Assembly (NCBI RefSeq): GCF_022760995.1
Contig: NZ_JAKWJO010000001.1
Coordinates: 248,001-312,000, forward strand
Reading direction: 5' to 3'
From: Dyella sedimenti
GTDB lineage: Bacteria; Pseudomonadota; Gammaproteobacteria; Xanthomonadales; Rhodanobacteraceae
Length of the DNA stretch: 64,000 bases
Each line of letters starts with the position of its first letter. Within the stretch, counting starts at the first letter, position 1. This document shows, one piece after another, positions 46,582 through 54,511 of the stretch. Both the position numbers and the translations under genes were made by a program. The notes beneath the pieces are model-generated. The model saw only the letters and a program-made list of their open reading frames with translations, was not told where the DNA came from and made no database searches.

Positions 46582-48645
46582 TCAGTACTTCATATCCAGC
46601 TTCAACCAGAACGTCCGCCCGGGCTCGTTGATCCGCAGCGTGTTGACGTAGCCGACCAGGCCGGCCGTGGCCGCGTTGACGTGCTCGGCATAGGTCTTGT
46701 CGAACAGGTTGTCGATGCCGGCGCTGAGCGTCCAGGTGCGGCCGATGCGGTAGCCGGCGTTGAGCGAGAACACCCCGAAGCCGCCGCTGGGCCCTAGGTC
46801 CTGGCCGACGATATTGCCTTCGCCCACCGCGACCCGTCGCTGCGCGGTGACGATGCGCCATAGGCCGCCCAGCGACCACGCGCCGGTGTCGTAGGTCAGC
46901 CCCAGGCGGGCTTCCAGCGGCGGCATCTGCGGCAGCGGCCGGTGCTCGGTGCGGTTCTCGCCCCAGGCCCAGGCCAGCGTGGCGTCGCCCTTCCAGCGGC
47001 CGTCGAAGGCATAGGCCAGGCCCGCCTCGGCGCCGGCGGTGCGGGCGGTGACGTTGCGCGCGTAGCCGGGATTCATGCCGCTGCCGTAGGTCATCAGGAT
47101 GAAGTCGCCGATGGTGCCTGCATAGCCGGAAACCCACGCCTTCAGCTGGTCGTCGTGGTATTGCAGGCCGACATCGAGCTGGGTAGTGCGTTCGGGGCGC
47201 AGCTGGCGGAAGCTGTCCAGGCTCTTGTCCGCCTGCCGGCCGAATAGTTCCCAGTAGTCGGGGAAGCGTTCCACGTGGCCGATGCCGGCATAGAACGTGG
47301 CGGGCGCACTGGCCAGGTCGTGCTCGTAGCGCACGAAGCCCGAGGGCAGCGTGTCGGAGCGAGTGGCATCGACCGTCATGGATGGCATGCCCATCATCCT
47401 GCCGCTGGACAGGCCATAGCCCTGCGCCTGCGCCTTGTCCAGCCGCGTGCCGGCGATCACGCGATCGCGTTCGGCGAGCCGCCAGGTGAGTTCGCCGAAG
47501 GCACCCACGGTCTGCATCCGCGCATCGCGCTGGCGCGGCAGCGTGTGGTAGTCGGGCAGCATGCCGCCGGCCGGGCCGCCGGTGCGGCTGGTGTGCACGT
47601 TGCCGGAACCGTCGATGCCCGCCTGCAGGTTCCACGCCTCACCCCAGTCGAAGGTGCCGACGATGCGCCCGCCGGTGGTGCGCCGCGCTACGTCGCTGGC
47701 CATCGCCATGGGCATCATGCTGGCGGGGTCGGGATGGCGCAGCGTGTAGTTGTCCATCACGTGGTCGGCATGGTTGTAGTAGAACTGCGCCTCGATCCGG
47801 TTGAACACCATGCCGGGCCGCTCGTGCTCGAACTTGAGCCCGGCGCTCTCGCGCAGGAACCGCGCGCCGTCCATGCCGCTGAACGCGTAGGCCGCCTGGC
47901 CGTCGCCCTTGCCCGCGGTGAGTTCCAGGCGCGTATCGTCGTCGGGCGTCCAGCCGAGCGTGGCGTCGGCGTTCCAGCGGTCCCAGCCCGAGTGCACGCG
48001 ATGGCCGTCGCCGTCCTCGTAGTCCTGGGCGTGCGTGTGGTTGGCACTGATGCCCAGGTAGACGTCCGGCGTGCCGGCGCGCACGTCGAGCATCTGGTCA
48101 TTGCGACCGGCGGAGCCGACCAGCAGGCTGCTTTCCAGGCTGGCATCGGGCTGGGCGTAGCGCTTGAAGTCGCGTTCGAACAATACCGTGCCGGCGGAGT
48201 TGCCCGGCCCGTAGAGCACCGTCTCGGGGCCCTTGATGACCGTCACGCGGTCGTACAGCTGGGGCGAGATATAGGCCGTGGGCGGGTCCATGCGCGAGGG
48301 GCAGCCGCCGCCGATCTGGCCGCCGTCGACAAGGATGTTGAGGCGCGAGCCGGCCATGCCGCGCAACATCGGATCGCCGTTGCTGCCGCCTTTGCGGATG
48401 GTGGAGAAGCCGGGAATGCTCTTGAGCAGGTCCGCGCCATCGCTGGCCGGCACCGGCTGGCGCGGCGCCTTGGGGTTGGTGACCACGATCAGCGGGCTGT
48501 CCTGCATGGGCGCGGTGACCACGATGGTGGGAAAGGTCGGGACGGTATCGTCGGCGAGGGCAGGGAAGGTGGCGCAGAGCGCGGCCGTGATCAGGCAGGG
48601 AAGCGCGGCAAGGCGCACGCTTCCCGATGGAAGGTGTCGTGACAT
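46582..48645 (-). CDS. TonB-dependent copper receptor (OprC/NosA-like)
   Basis: 687 residues with a signal peptide ending near PALADD. The plug carries DLLKSIPGFSTIRKGGSNGDPMLRGMAGSRLNILVDGGQIGGGCPSRMDPPTAYISP, diagnostic of the OprC/NosA group. The barrel contains Met-rich loops (MMPMAMAS, GRMMGMPSM) suited to copper. It should import copper across the outer membrane, which the nearby copper enzymes NirK and azurin need. The upstream gene on the same strand encodes a DUF2946 protein that often accompanies such receptors. Confidence 0.9.
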   Translation of the reverse strand: MSRHLPSGSVRLAALPCLITAALCATFPALADDTVPTFPTIVVTAPMQDSPLIVVTNPKAPRQPVPASDGADLLKSIPGFSTIRKGGSNGDPMLRGMAGSRLNILVDGGQIGGGCPSRMDPPTAYISPQLYDRVTVIKGPETVLYGPGNSAGTVLFERDFKRYAQPDASLESSLLVGSAGRNDQMLDVRAGTPDVYLGISANHTHAQDYEDGDGHRVHSGWDRWNADATLGWTPDDDTRLELTAGKGDGQAAYAFSGMDGARFLRESAGLKFEHERPGMVFNRIEAQFYYNHADHVMDNYTLRHPDPASMMPMAMASDVARRTTGGRIVGTFDWGEAWNLQAGIDGSGNVHTSRTGGPAGGMLPDYHTLPRQRDARMQTVGAFGELTWRLAERDRVIAGTRLDKAQAQGYGLSSGRMMGMPSMTVDATRSDTLPSGFVRYEHDLASAPATFYAGIGHVERFPDYWELFGRQADKSLDSFRQLRPERTTQLDVGLQYHDDQLKAWVSGYAGTIGDFILMTYGSGMNPGYARNVTARTAGAEAGLAYAFDGRWKGDATLAWAWGENRTEHRPLPQMPPLEARLGLTYDTGAWSLGGLWRIVTAQRRVAVGEGNIVGQDLGPSGGFGVFSLNAGYRIGRTWTLSAGIDNLFDKTYAEHVNAATAGLVGYVNTLRINEPGRTFWLKLDMKY

Positions 48646-48714
48646 GGAGGTATTCCGTTATCGCAGGCAACAGGACGCCTTGCGGCCGCAGGCCGCGAAA
48701 GCGAGGAGTCGGTT

Positions 48715-49080
48715 TCAGCCTTGCGAGGAAACCGGCGGGCCGCGCGGTGCGGCCGCCAGGACGGAAGGTTCCGTGTCGTAGCGGATGCCGGCGGGCAGCG
48801 GAACGCCGGCCGGCAGCGGGAAGGCCTGCACGGACACGATCGCGCCGGGCAGCAGGACATGATGGCTGAGCAGGCCGCAGTAGCCGCACTTCTCCATCGT
48901 GGCGGCATGCGGGGCGGATGGCGGCGCGTGGTCGTGCTGGCCTTCGCAGTCCATCGACATGGACATCGACGGCATGGCGTCGATCACGACGACCTGCGAG
49001 ACGACCGGGGACACGATGGCGAGCCAGATGGCCGCCATGGCCAGCCAGCCTATCCAGTGTGGAGTGCGCGGGCGCGTCAC
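48715..49080 (-). CDS. DUF2946 family protein, copper-associated
   Basis: 121 residues from a GTG with AGGGA upstream. It has one N-terminal hydrophobic segment (WIGWLAMAAIWLAIVSPVV). Next comes a Met/His-rich stretch (MPSMSMSMDCEGQHDH), then CGYCGLLSHH, the typical DUF2946 CxxC/His pattern. It is probably periplasmic and may bind copper. It is encoded directly before the OprC-like receptor with which it is probably co-transcribed. The family has no defined biochemical role. Confidence 0.82.
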   Translation of the reverse strand: MTRPRTPHWIGWLAMAAIWLAIVSPVVSQVVVIDAMPSMSMSMDCEGQHDHAPPSAPHAATMEKCGYCGLLSHHVLLPGAIVSVQAFPLPAGVPLPAGIRYDTEPSVLAAAPRGPPVSSQG

Positions 49081-49192
49081 GTCGATCCCTGTGGATTCTC
49101 AACCATGCGTATCGCGCGCCATGGTCCCATGCGCGCGGATGCATCGTCCTGTGGCATGCCGTCGCGTCGTGATGCATCGTCGCGATGGCGCA

Positions 49193-49206
49193 CTGATGGA
49201 GGTCAG
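49193..49206 (+). promoter_or_regulatory. FNR-type site before the small Cys-motif gene
   Basis: CTGAT-GGAG-GTCAG lies inside the longer palindrome CACTGA-N6-TCAGTG. Its centre (49199.5) is 64.5 bases before the ATG at 49264. CACGAT at 49229-49234 is a weak -10 at the right distance. It also lies 119 bases from the divergent DUF2946 start. Confidence 0.65.
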
Positions 49207-49263
49207 TGAAGGGCATGGCACCGAGGCGCACGATGGCCGCCGATACGGCAAGGGCACGGCGCG

Positions 49264-49569
49264 ATGATCGACTATATCCAGGCTTGGCAATGCATCGGCT
49301 GCGGCAAGATCGAGGCGCCGCAGCCGTGCATCGGCGTATGCCGCGACCGCAAGATCCTCATGGTGGGCAAGGACGACTACGAGCGCGCCCTGGCCGAGGT
49401 CGAGGCGCTGCGCGCCCAGCAGGCCAGACTGCACGGGATGCTGCAGCGCTTCGGCCTGGCCAAGGTGCACGAGGGACAATGGGAACGCTCCTGGCTGGCG
49501 CTGCAGGCCCAGGTGCGCGAGGCGCTGGCGCTGCTGGATGCGTCGCCGGTGGGGCCGTCCGCGCATTAA
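49264..49569 (+). CDS. Small protein with two CxxC-like motifs, function unknown
   Basis: 101 residues, not recognised as a named family. The N-terminus MIDYIQAWQCIGCGKIEAPQ is followed by PCIGVCRDRK. Four cysteines (CxxC at 10-13 and CxxxC at 22-26) could bind zinc or an iron-sulfur cluster. The rest is a charged, probably coiled-coil helix (YERALAEVEALRAQQARLHGMLQRFG). There is no signal peptide or membrane segment. Codon use matches its neighbours. The FNR-type site at the standard spacing suggests an anaerobic role. Confidence 0.72.
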   Translation: MIDYIQAWQCIGCGKIEAPQPCIGVCRDRKILMVGKDDYERALAEVEALRAQQARLHGMLQRFGLAKVHEGQWERSWLALQAQVREALALLDASPVGPSAH

Positions 49570-49837
49570 GAGCCTGTTTACGATCTCCACGTAGCCCGCG
49601 TTGAGCCGGTGTGCGCGCCAGGAAGTCGAGCGTGGCGAAGCGCCTGACTGGCCGTCAGGTCGAGCCGCGCGCGGCTTCCTGGCGCGCACACCGGTTCAAC
49701 CCTCCGGGCCGGGTCTGTTTGCCCCCAGGCCGGCGTCATCGCTCGGTCGTGTACGGACGTACACTCCCTCGCTCTTCCTTGTCCTGCGTGCAAACAGCTC
49801 CCGGCGCGGGCCACGCGGAGATCGCAAACAGGCTCTA
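49567..49837. repeat. Nested inverted-repeat element (MITE-like), about 271 bp
   Basis: The ends are imperfect inverted repeats of about 34 bases (TAAGAGCCTGTTTACGATCT and, on the other strand, TTAGAGCCTGTTTGCGATCT). Inside is a second inverted repeat, GAGCCGGTGTGCGCGCCAGG against CCTGGCGCGCACACCGGTTC. No transposase is encoded; short open frames inside are not supported. The right end supplies the stop codon of ubiD, and the left end overlaps the stop of the small Cys-motif gene. The short element at 46517 shares the end sequence. Confidence 0.72.
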
Positions 49838-51319
49838 AGAGCCTGTCGGCGCCGTATGGCGCAGTGCCGACCACAGGGCATCCACGCGTCGCGCCACCGC
49901 GGCGTCCGGTTCGATCGGGCGGCTCCACGCGCGCGAGGTTTCGGACGGCCATTTGTTGGTGGCATCGATGCCGAGCTTGGAGCCGAGGCCGGCCGCCGGG
50001 CTGGCGAAGTCGAGGTAGTCGATCGGCGTGTTCTCCACCATCATGGCGTCGCGTGCCGGATCGACACGGGTGGATAGCGCCCAGATCACCTGCGACCAGT
50101 CGCGCACGTCGATGTCGGCATCGGTGACGATCACGAACTTGGTGTAGCTGAACTGGCGCAGGTATGACCACACGCCCATCATCACGCGCCGCGCGTGGCC
50201 GGCGTATTGCTTGCGGATGCTGACCACGGCGATGCGGTACGAGCAGGCTTCCGGCGGCAGGTAGAAGTCCTCGATCTCGGGGAACACCTTCTGCAGAATC
50301 GGCACGAACACGTCGTTCAGCGCCATCGCCAGCACCGAGGGTTCGTCGTGCGGCGCGCGGCCCATGTAGCTGCCGTGATAGATCGCGCCGCGGCGCAGGC
50401 GCATGCGCTCGATGGTGAACACCGGGAATTCGGCCTGGGCGTTGTAGTAGCCGGTATGGTCGCCGAACGGGCCTTCCAGCGCGGTGTCGTGGGGATGGAT
50501 GAAACCTTCCAGCAGGATCTCCGCGCCGGCCGGCGCATCCAGTCCGGTCAACCCGCTGCGCCAGGTGCGTGTGCGATCGCCGCGCAGCAGCCCGGCGAAT
50601 TCGTACTCGGACAGGCTGTCGGGCACAGGAGCGACCGCGGCCAGCAGGGTCGCGGGGTCGGCGCCGATCGCCACCAGCACGGGGAAGGGGCGCTCGGGAT
50701 GGGTGGTCTGCCAGTCCTGGTAGTCCAATGCGCCGCCGCGATGCGGCAGCCAGCGCATGATGACGCGGTTGCGGCCGATCACCTGCTGGCGGTAGATCGC
50801 CACGTTCTGCCGCTCCTGCCGCGTGCCACGGGTGACCACCAGGCCGAAGGTGATCAGCCGCCCGGCATCGCCGGGCCAGCAATGCTGGATGGGCAGGCGG
50901 GCCAGGTCGATCTCGCCGCCTTGCAGCGTCTCGTGCTCGAAGGCCGCCTCGAGCAGGGAGCGCGGGGCCACGTGGGCGAGCTGCGCGAACTCGGGCCAGT
51001 GGGCCAGCGCCTGGCGCAGGCTGGCCGGCCAGCGCGGCTCCTTGATCGATGCCAGCAACTGGCCCAGCTCGCGCAGCGATGCCAGCGGCCGTCCCGCCAG
51101 GGCCAGCTCGATCCGGCGGCGGTGCCCGAACAGGTTGCCGAGCAGCGCGTGGTGGGAGCCGGTGGGGTTCTCCATCAACAGGGCCGGGCCATCCTCGCGC
51201 AGGGCGCGCAAGCTCAGGGCGGTGGATTCGAGATGGGGATCGACCGACTCCATCACGCGCAGCAATTGCCGCTCGCGTTCCAGGTGGTCGAGGAAACTGC
51301 GCAGGTCATGGTGGCTCAT
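49835..51319 (-). CDS. ubiD: 3-polyprenyl-4-hydroxybenzoate decarboxylase
   Basis: 494 residues (E. coli UbiD 497) and similar along its whole length: [82 protein letters not shown] and [31 protein letters not shown]. It uses prenylated FMN to decarboxylate the ubiquinone precursor. Its ATG overlaps the upstream prephenate dehydrogenase stop by 4 bases. The flavin prenyltransferase UbiX is not in the window. The last codons and the stop come from a repeat element. Confidence 0.95.
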   Translation of the reverse strand: MSHHDLRSFLDHLERERQLLRVMESVDPHLESTALSLRALREDGPALLMENPTGSHHALLGNLFGHRRRIELALAGRPLASLRELGQLLASIKEPRWPASLRQALAHWPEFAQLAHVAPRSLLEAAFEHETLQGGEIDLARLPIQHCWPGDAGRLITFGLVVTRGTRQERQNVAIYRQQVIGRNRVIMRWLPHRGGALDYQDWQTTHPERPFPVLVAIGADPATLLAAVAPVPDSLSEYEFAGLLRGDRTRTWRSGLTGLDAPAGAEILLEGFIHPHDTALEGPFGDHTGYYNAQAEFPVFTIERMRLRRGAIYHGSYMGRAPHDEPSVLAMALNDVFVPILQKVFPEIEDFYLPPEACSYRIAVVSIRKQYAGHARRVMMGVWSYLRQFSYTKFVIVTDADIDVRDWSQVIWALSTRVDPARDAMMVENTPIDYLDFASPAAGLGSKLGIDATNKWPSETSRAWSRPIEPDAAVARRVDALWSALRHTAPTGS

Positions 51320-52089
51320 GGGACTTCTTCGGGCGGTTCCGGAATGGACATCGTGTTGCCGTCGTCCACCGACAGGCGTCGGTGGATCTCGGCGAGGTGG
51401 TCGAGCAGGGCGGCGCGCGCCTCGGCGGCGTAGGGGTTCTCGCGCTGGATCGCGGCGAACAAATGGCCGGCGTCGCCGCGCACGGCCGCCAGCATGTTCG
51501 CCAGCCCCAGGAAGGAGGGCGGCGCCAGCGACAGGTCCTCGCCGACGCCCATCTCCACCAGCGCCTTGGCGATGAAGAACGCCATGGCATGGGTATAGGC
51601 CATGGCCTTGTCGTGGTCAGCCGGGCTGCGCTCGCTCACCAGGCAGCCCAGCGACTCCCACAGCCGGCGCGTGCGCGCGGCGGCCTCCGGATGCAGGGGG
51701 CTGGCGCAGACCACCACGCGCAGCGGGTATTCGCCACGGGCCAGGCTCAATGGGCCGAACAGCGGATGAGTGCCGGCGTGCGGAATGGCCGCGCCCAGCA
51801 GCTCGTCCATCAACCGGCAGGGTTGCTGCTTGACGCTTCCCACGTCGATTACCGCCTGGCCTTCGCGCAGGTGGGGCCGCAGTTCCTTCAGCACCTCGGC
51901 GAACCGTGGCACGGGCATGGCGAGCACCACCCATTCGGCATCCTGCACGGCATCGGCCATCGAGGCGCAGGCCAGCGATGGAGGTACTTCGGCGTGGGGA
52001 TCGAAGACGCGGACATCGTGGCCGGCCTCCCGCAGCAGGCTGGCGAAGGCTTGTCCGAAGCGGCCGTAGCCGAGCAGGGCGAAACGCAT
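51316..52089 (-). CDS. Prephenate dehydrogenase (TyrA-like)
   Basis: 257 residues. It has an N-terminal Rossmann fold ([30 protein letters not shown]) with the GxGxxG NAD(P) motif. [11 protein letters not shown] and [10 protein letters not shown] carry the family's catalytic His region. It converts prephenate to 4-hydroxyphenylpyruvate, or arogenate to tyrosine. It is short and lacks ACT or chorismate mutase domains. It lies in an operon with ubiD (4-base overlap) and a tyrosine-decarboxylase-like gene rather than with other aromatic amino acid genes, which is unusual. Confidence 0.87.
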   Translation of the reverse strand: MRFALLGYGRFGQAFASLLREAGHDVRVFDPHAEVPPSLACASMADAVQDAEWVVLAMPVPRFAEVLKELRPHLREGQAVIDVGSVKQQPCRLMDELLGAAIPHAGTHPLFGPLSLARGEYPLRVVVCASPLHPEAAARTRRLWESLGCLVSERSPADHDKAMAYTHAMAFFIAKALVEMGVGEDLSLAPPSFLGLANMLAAVRGDAGHLFAAIQRENPYAAEARAALLDHLAEIHRRLSVDDGNTMSIPEPPEEVP

Positions 52090-52121
52090 GGCGGATTCCG
52101 TCGATGGGGATGGCCGTTACG

Positions 52122-54047
52122 TTACGCCATGCGGGCCAGCGGACGCAGTTGCCGGCCGAGGCAGTCGAAATAGCGGGCGACGTAGCTGATGCCGTTCTCC
52201 TCGTCGATGAGGTAGGGATTCATCAGGGTGTGGCGGAGGATCAGCAGGTGCTGCGCATCCTCGCCCTGTCCCAGCGTGGCGACGTCCAGGCCCAGGCCGG
52301 CGAGGATGCGTGCGGTCTGTTCGGCGCCCAGCAGTTCCGGCCGCAGGCTGGTCATCGAGCCGAAGAAATCCTTGACCTGCAGTGGCTGGGACGGGTCGCT
52401 GCGCAGCGTGCCGTACACGGCATGGACGAAGGCGTTGGCCCGCGCCACCTGGGTATTGCCGTGCGGGTTGAGCGCCAGGCAGACGAGGTTGCTGTCGGGG
52501 GCGAACGGCACCAGTACATGGACGATGCCCGCCATGTCGTCGGCGAAGCGCCTGGCCGCCGCGTGGAAGGCCTCCGCCGCGCGGATGGTGGCGCCGGTCA
52601 GCTGCCCGAAGTGGGCATGGTCGAGCGGCAGCACGCGATGCGTCACATAGGCGGCGGCCGCCGCCGCGCCCGGCTTGGAGCCTTCGGGAATGTACTGGCC
52701 CAAGCGGCGGTGCCGCGCCATGTAGTCGTCCGCGTCGCTCTCATGGAACACGTAGTCGGCGCGTTCGGCCAGCAACGCCATGGCGCGATGGTCGCGGCAG
52801 ACGAAGGCGCCCGTGCCGTAGGGCAGGTAGCCGAGCTTGTGCGGATCGATGGTGATGGAATCGACCTCGCCCAGCGCGGCGAAGGCAGCATGCACCTCGG
52901 GCAGGGGAAAGCGCTCGAAGCCGGATGCGACCTCGTCGCGGGAGCGCAGCGAGCCATCCTCATGGCGGAACAGCGTGGCGAGGTAGCCGCCCCAGGCCGC
53001 GTCCACGTGCACGGCGGCATGCAGGCCCTGGGCCTCGGCGTCGGCGCGCGCGGCGAGCACCTCGTGCACGGGATCGATGGTGCCGTATTCGGTGCTGCCG
53101 AGCACCGCCACGCACATCAGCACCGGCTGCCGTTCGCGCACGCTGTCGGCCAGCGCCTCGCGCAGCGCATCGGCGTCCAGGCGCATGCCGCGCGTGGGCA
53201 GCAGGCGGAGCTGGTGGCTGCCCAGGCCCAGCAGCTTCATGCCCTTGCTCCACGAGTAGTGCGCGGTGGCCGGCGCCATCACCAGCGGCATGCGCAGTTG
53301 CGGATGGCCGGCGAAGAAATCGGCCAGGCCGCGCTGCTCGATCCGCTCGGCCTCGACCTTGTCGCGCCAGTGCCGGGCCAACGCCTCGGGCTGCGCGGCG
53401 AGCCAGCCCTGCCATTGCTCCCACAGCGCGATGGCCTCGTTCCGCGGCAGGTTGAAGGCCTGCCAGTCGTCCGGCGGCAGTTCCAGCACTGGCACCCCGG
53501 CGGCCCGCAAGGCCACAGGGAACGCCTTCAGGGCCAGCGCCAGGCGCAGCGCCTGGTAGTTGGCCAGCGTGCCGCCCGAGGTGAGATGGCCGAAGGCGCA
53601 GTCCGGCCGCGCCGGATCGGCGGGAAAGCCCAGCATGCGCGCCAGTTGCAGGCCGACCTGCAGCTCCATGTCCAGCGTGACCGGCGCCGCGTCCTCGCAG
53701 ACGTTGTTGGGGTTGTAGGGCAGGGCCAGCATGTGCGCCGCCAGGCCGGGCAGCAGCAGGTCGGAGGTCATGTGGCCGATATAGCGCGGGCTATGGAACG
53801 GCACCGACTTCTTCAGGGCCGCCGACAGCAGGTGCAGCTCGCGCCGCATGCGCGCCTCGAAGGCCAGGTAGTCCGGATGGTGCGCGGCGCGGGTGGCGAT
53901 GGCCGGCGGATCCTCCGGATGGAAATTGCGCCGCCAGTACACGTGGTCGCGGAGGAACTCCACCACCAGCTTTTCCAGCAGCGTGTCGTTCTCGCCGTAG
54001 GGACCGAGGAAACAGGCGTCGAGCGTGTGGCGGTGCGTTGCGGTCAT
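52122..54047 (-). CDS. PLP-dependent decarboxylase, tyrosine decarboxylase (TyDC)-like
   Basis: 641 residues, similar in length to the bacterial tyrosine decarboxylases of Enterococcus and Lactobacillus (about 620). Shared features include PFHSPRYIGHMTSDLLLPGL, LTSGGTLANYQALR, ATAHYSWSKGMKLLGLG, VLGSTEYGTIDP, AVHVDAAWGGYLATLF and the PLP lysine in SITIDPHKLGYLPYGTGAF (Lys404). It probably decarboxylates an aromatic amino acid, consuming a proton. Its stop is 32 bases before the TyrA-like ATG, so chorismate-derived products are a plausible substrate source. The true substrate is not proven. Confidence 0.83.
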   Translation of the reverse strand: MTATHRHTLDACFLGPYGENDTLLEKLVVEFLRDHVYWRRNFHPEDPPAIATRAAHHPDYLAFEARMRRELHLLSAALKKSVPFHSPRYIGHMTSDLLLPGLAAHMLALPYNPNNVCEDAAPVTLDMELQVGLQLARMLGFPADPARPDCAFGHLTSGGTLANYQALRLALALKAFPVALRAAGVPVLELPPDDWQAFNLPRNEAIALWEQWQGWLAAQPEALARHWRDKVEAERIEQRGLADFFAGHPQLRMPLVMAPATAHYSWSKGMKLLGLGSHQLRLLPTRGMRLDADALREALADSVRERQPVLMCVAVLGSTEYGTIDPVHEVLAARADAEAQGLHAAVHVDAAWGGYLATLFRHEDGSLRSRDEVASGFERFPLPEVHAAFAALGEVDSITIDPHKLGYLPYGTGAFVCRDHRAMALLAERADYVFHESDADDYMARHRRLGQYIPEGSKPGAAAAAAYVTHRVLPLDHAHFGQLTGATIRAAEAFHAAARRFADDMAGIVHVLVPFAPDSNLVCLALNPHGNTQVARANAFVHAVYGTLRSDPSQPLQVKDFFGSMTSLRPELLGAEQTARILAGLGLDVATLGQGEDAQHLLILRHTLMNPYLIDEENGISYVARYFDCLGRQLRPLARMA

Positions 54048-54051
54048 GCGT

Positions 54052-54456
54052 TCATGCCAGCCAGAGATAAAGCCAACCCAGCGGATGGTGCGCGCAGGCG
54101 ATGCCGATGATGGTCAGGTAGGCGAGTAGCGCGGCGGCATAGCAGAGCCGCCGCACGCCCGGCGTATGTGCCCGGCCCAGCGCCAGCATGCCCAGCGCCA
54201 CGTAGGCCACCACCAGCGTCAGCTTGGCCAGCAGCCAGCCGTTGGCGAACATCGCGCGCGGCAGGATGGTCAGCAGCATCAGCGCCGCCGTGAGCAGGGT
54301 CGTGTCGACGGCGTAGCTGAACCAGCGCACCGGTGCCGATCGCGCGGCGCCGCCATGGCCCAGCTGCACCAGCAGGCCGCGCAAGGCGAACAGCGTGCCG
54401 CTGATCGTAATGCAGGCGATATGGACCCACTTGATCTGGGTATAGAACTCGATCAT
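54052..54456 (-). CDS. SirB2-family membrane protein
   Basis: 134 residues from MIEFYTQIKWVHIACITISGTLFALRG; an in-frame ATG at 54498 is less likely. There are four hydrophobic helices with His residues near the membrane ends (KWVHIAC, CAHHPLGW), as in the SirB family and related small heme-type membrane proteins. The function of the family is poorly known. It lies between quinol NO reductase and the decarboxylase in one operon, so it may support NO reduction (inference). Confidence 0.78.
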   Translation of the reverse strand: MIEFYTQIKWVHIACITISGTLFALRGLLVQLGHGGAARSAPVRWFSYAVDTTLLTAALMLLTILPRAMFANGWLLAKLTLVVAYVALGMLALGRAHTPGVRRLCYAAALLAYLTIIGIACAHHPLGWLYLWLA

Positions 54457-54511
54457 GCGAAACGTGTAGGGGATGGATCGGGGCGCGCCGTGCGGCACGC
54501 CCCGGTTCCAC

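Noticed and set aside
49611..49838. A short open frame inside the nested inverted repeat
   Set aside because: It is made entirely of repeat arms and has no ribosome site or recognisable domain.
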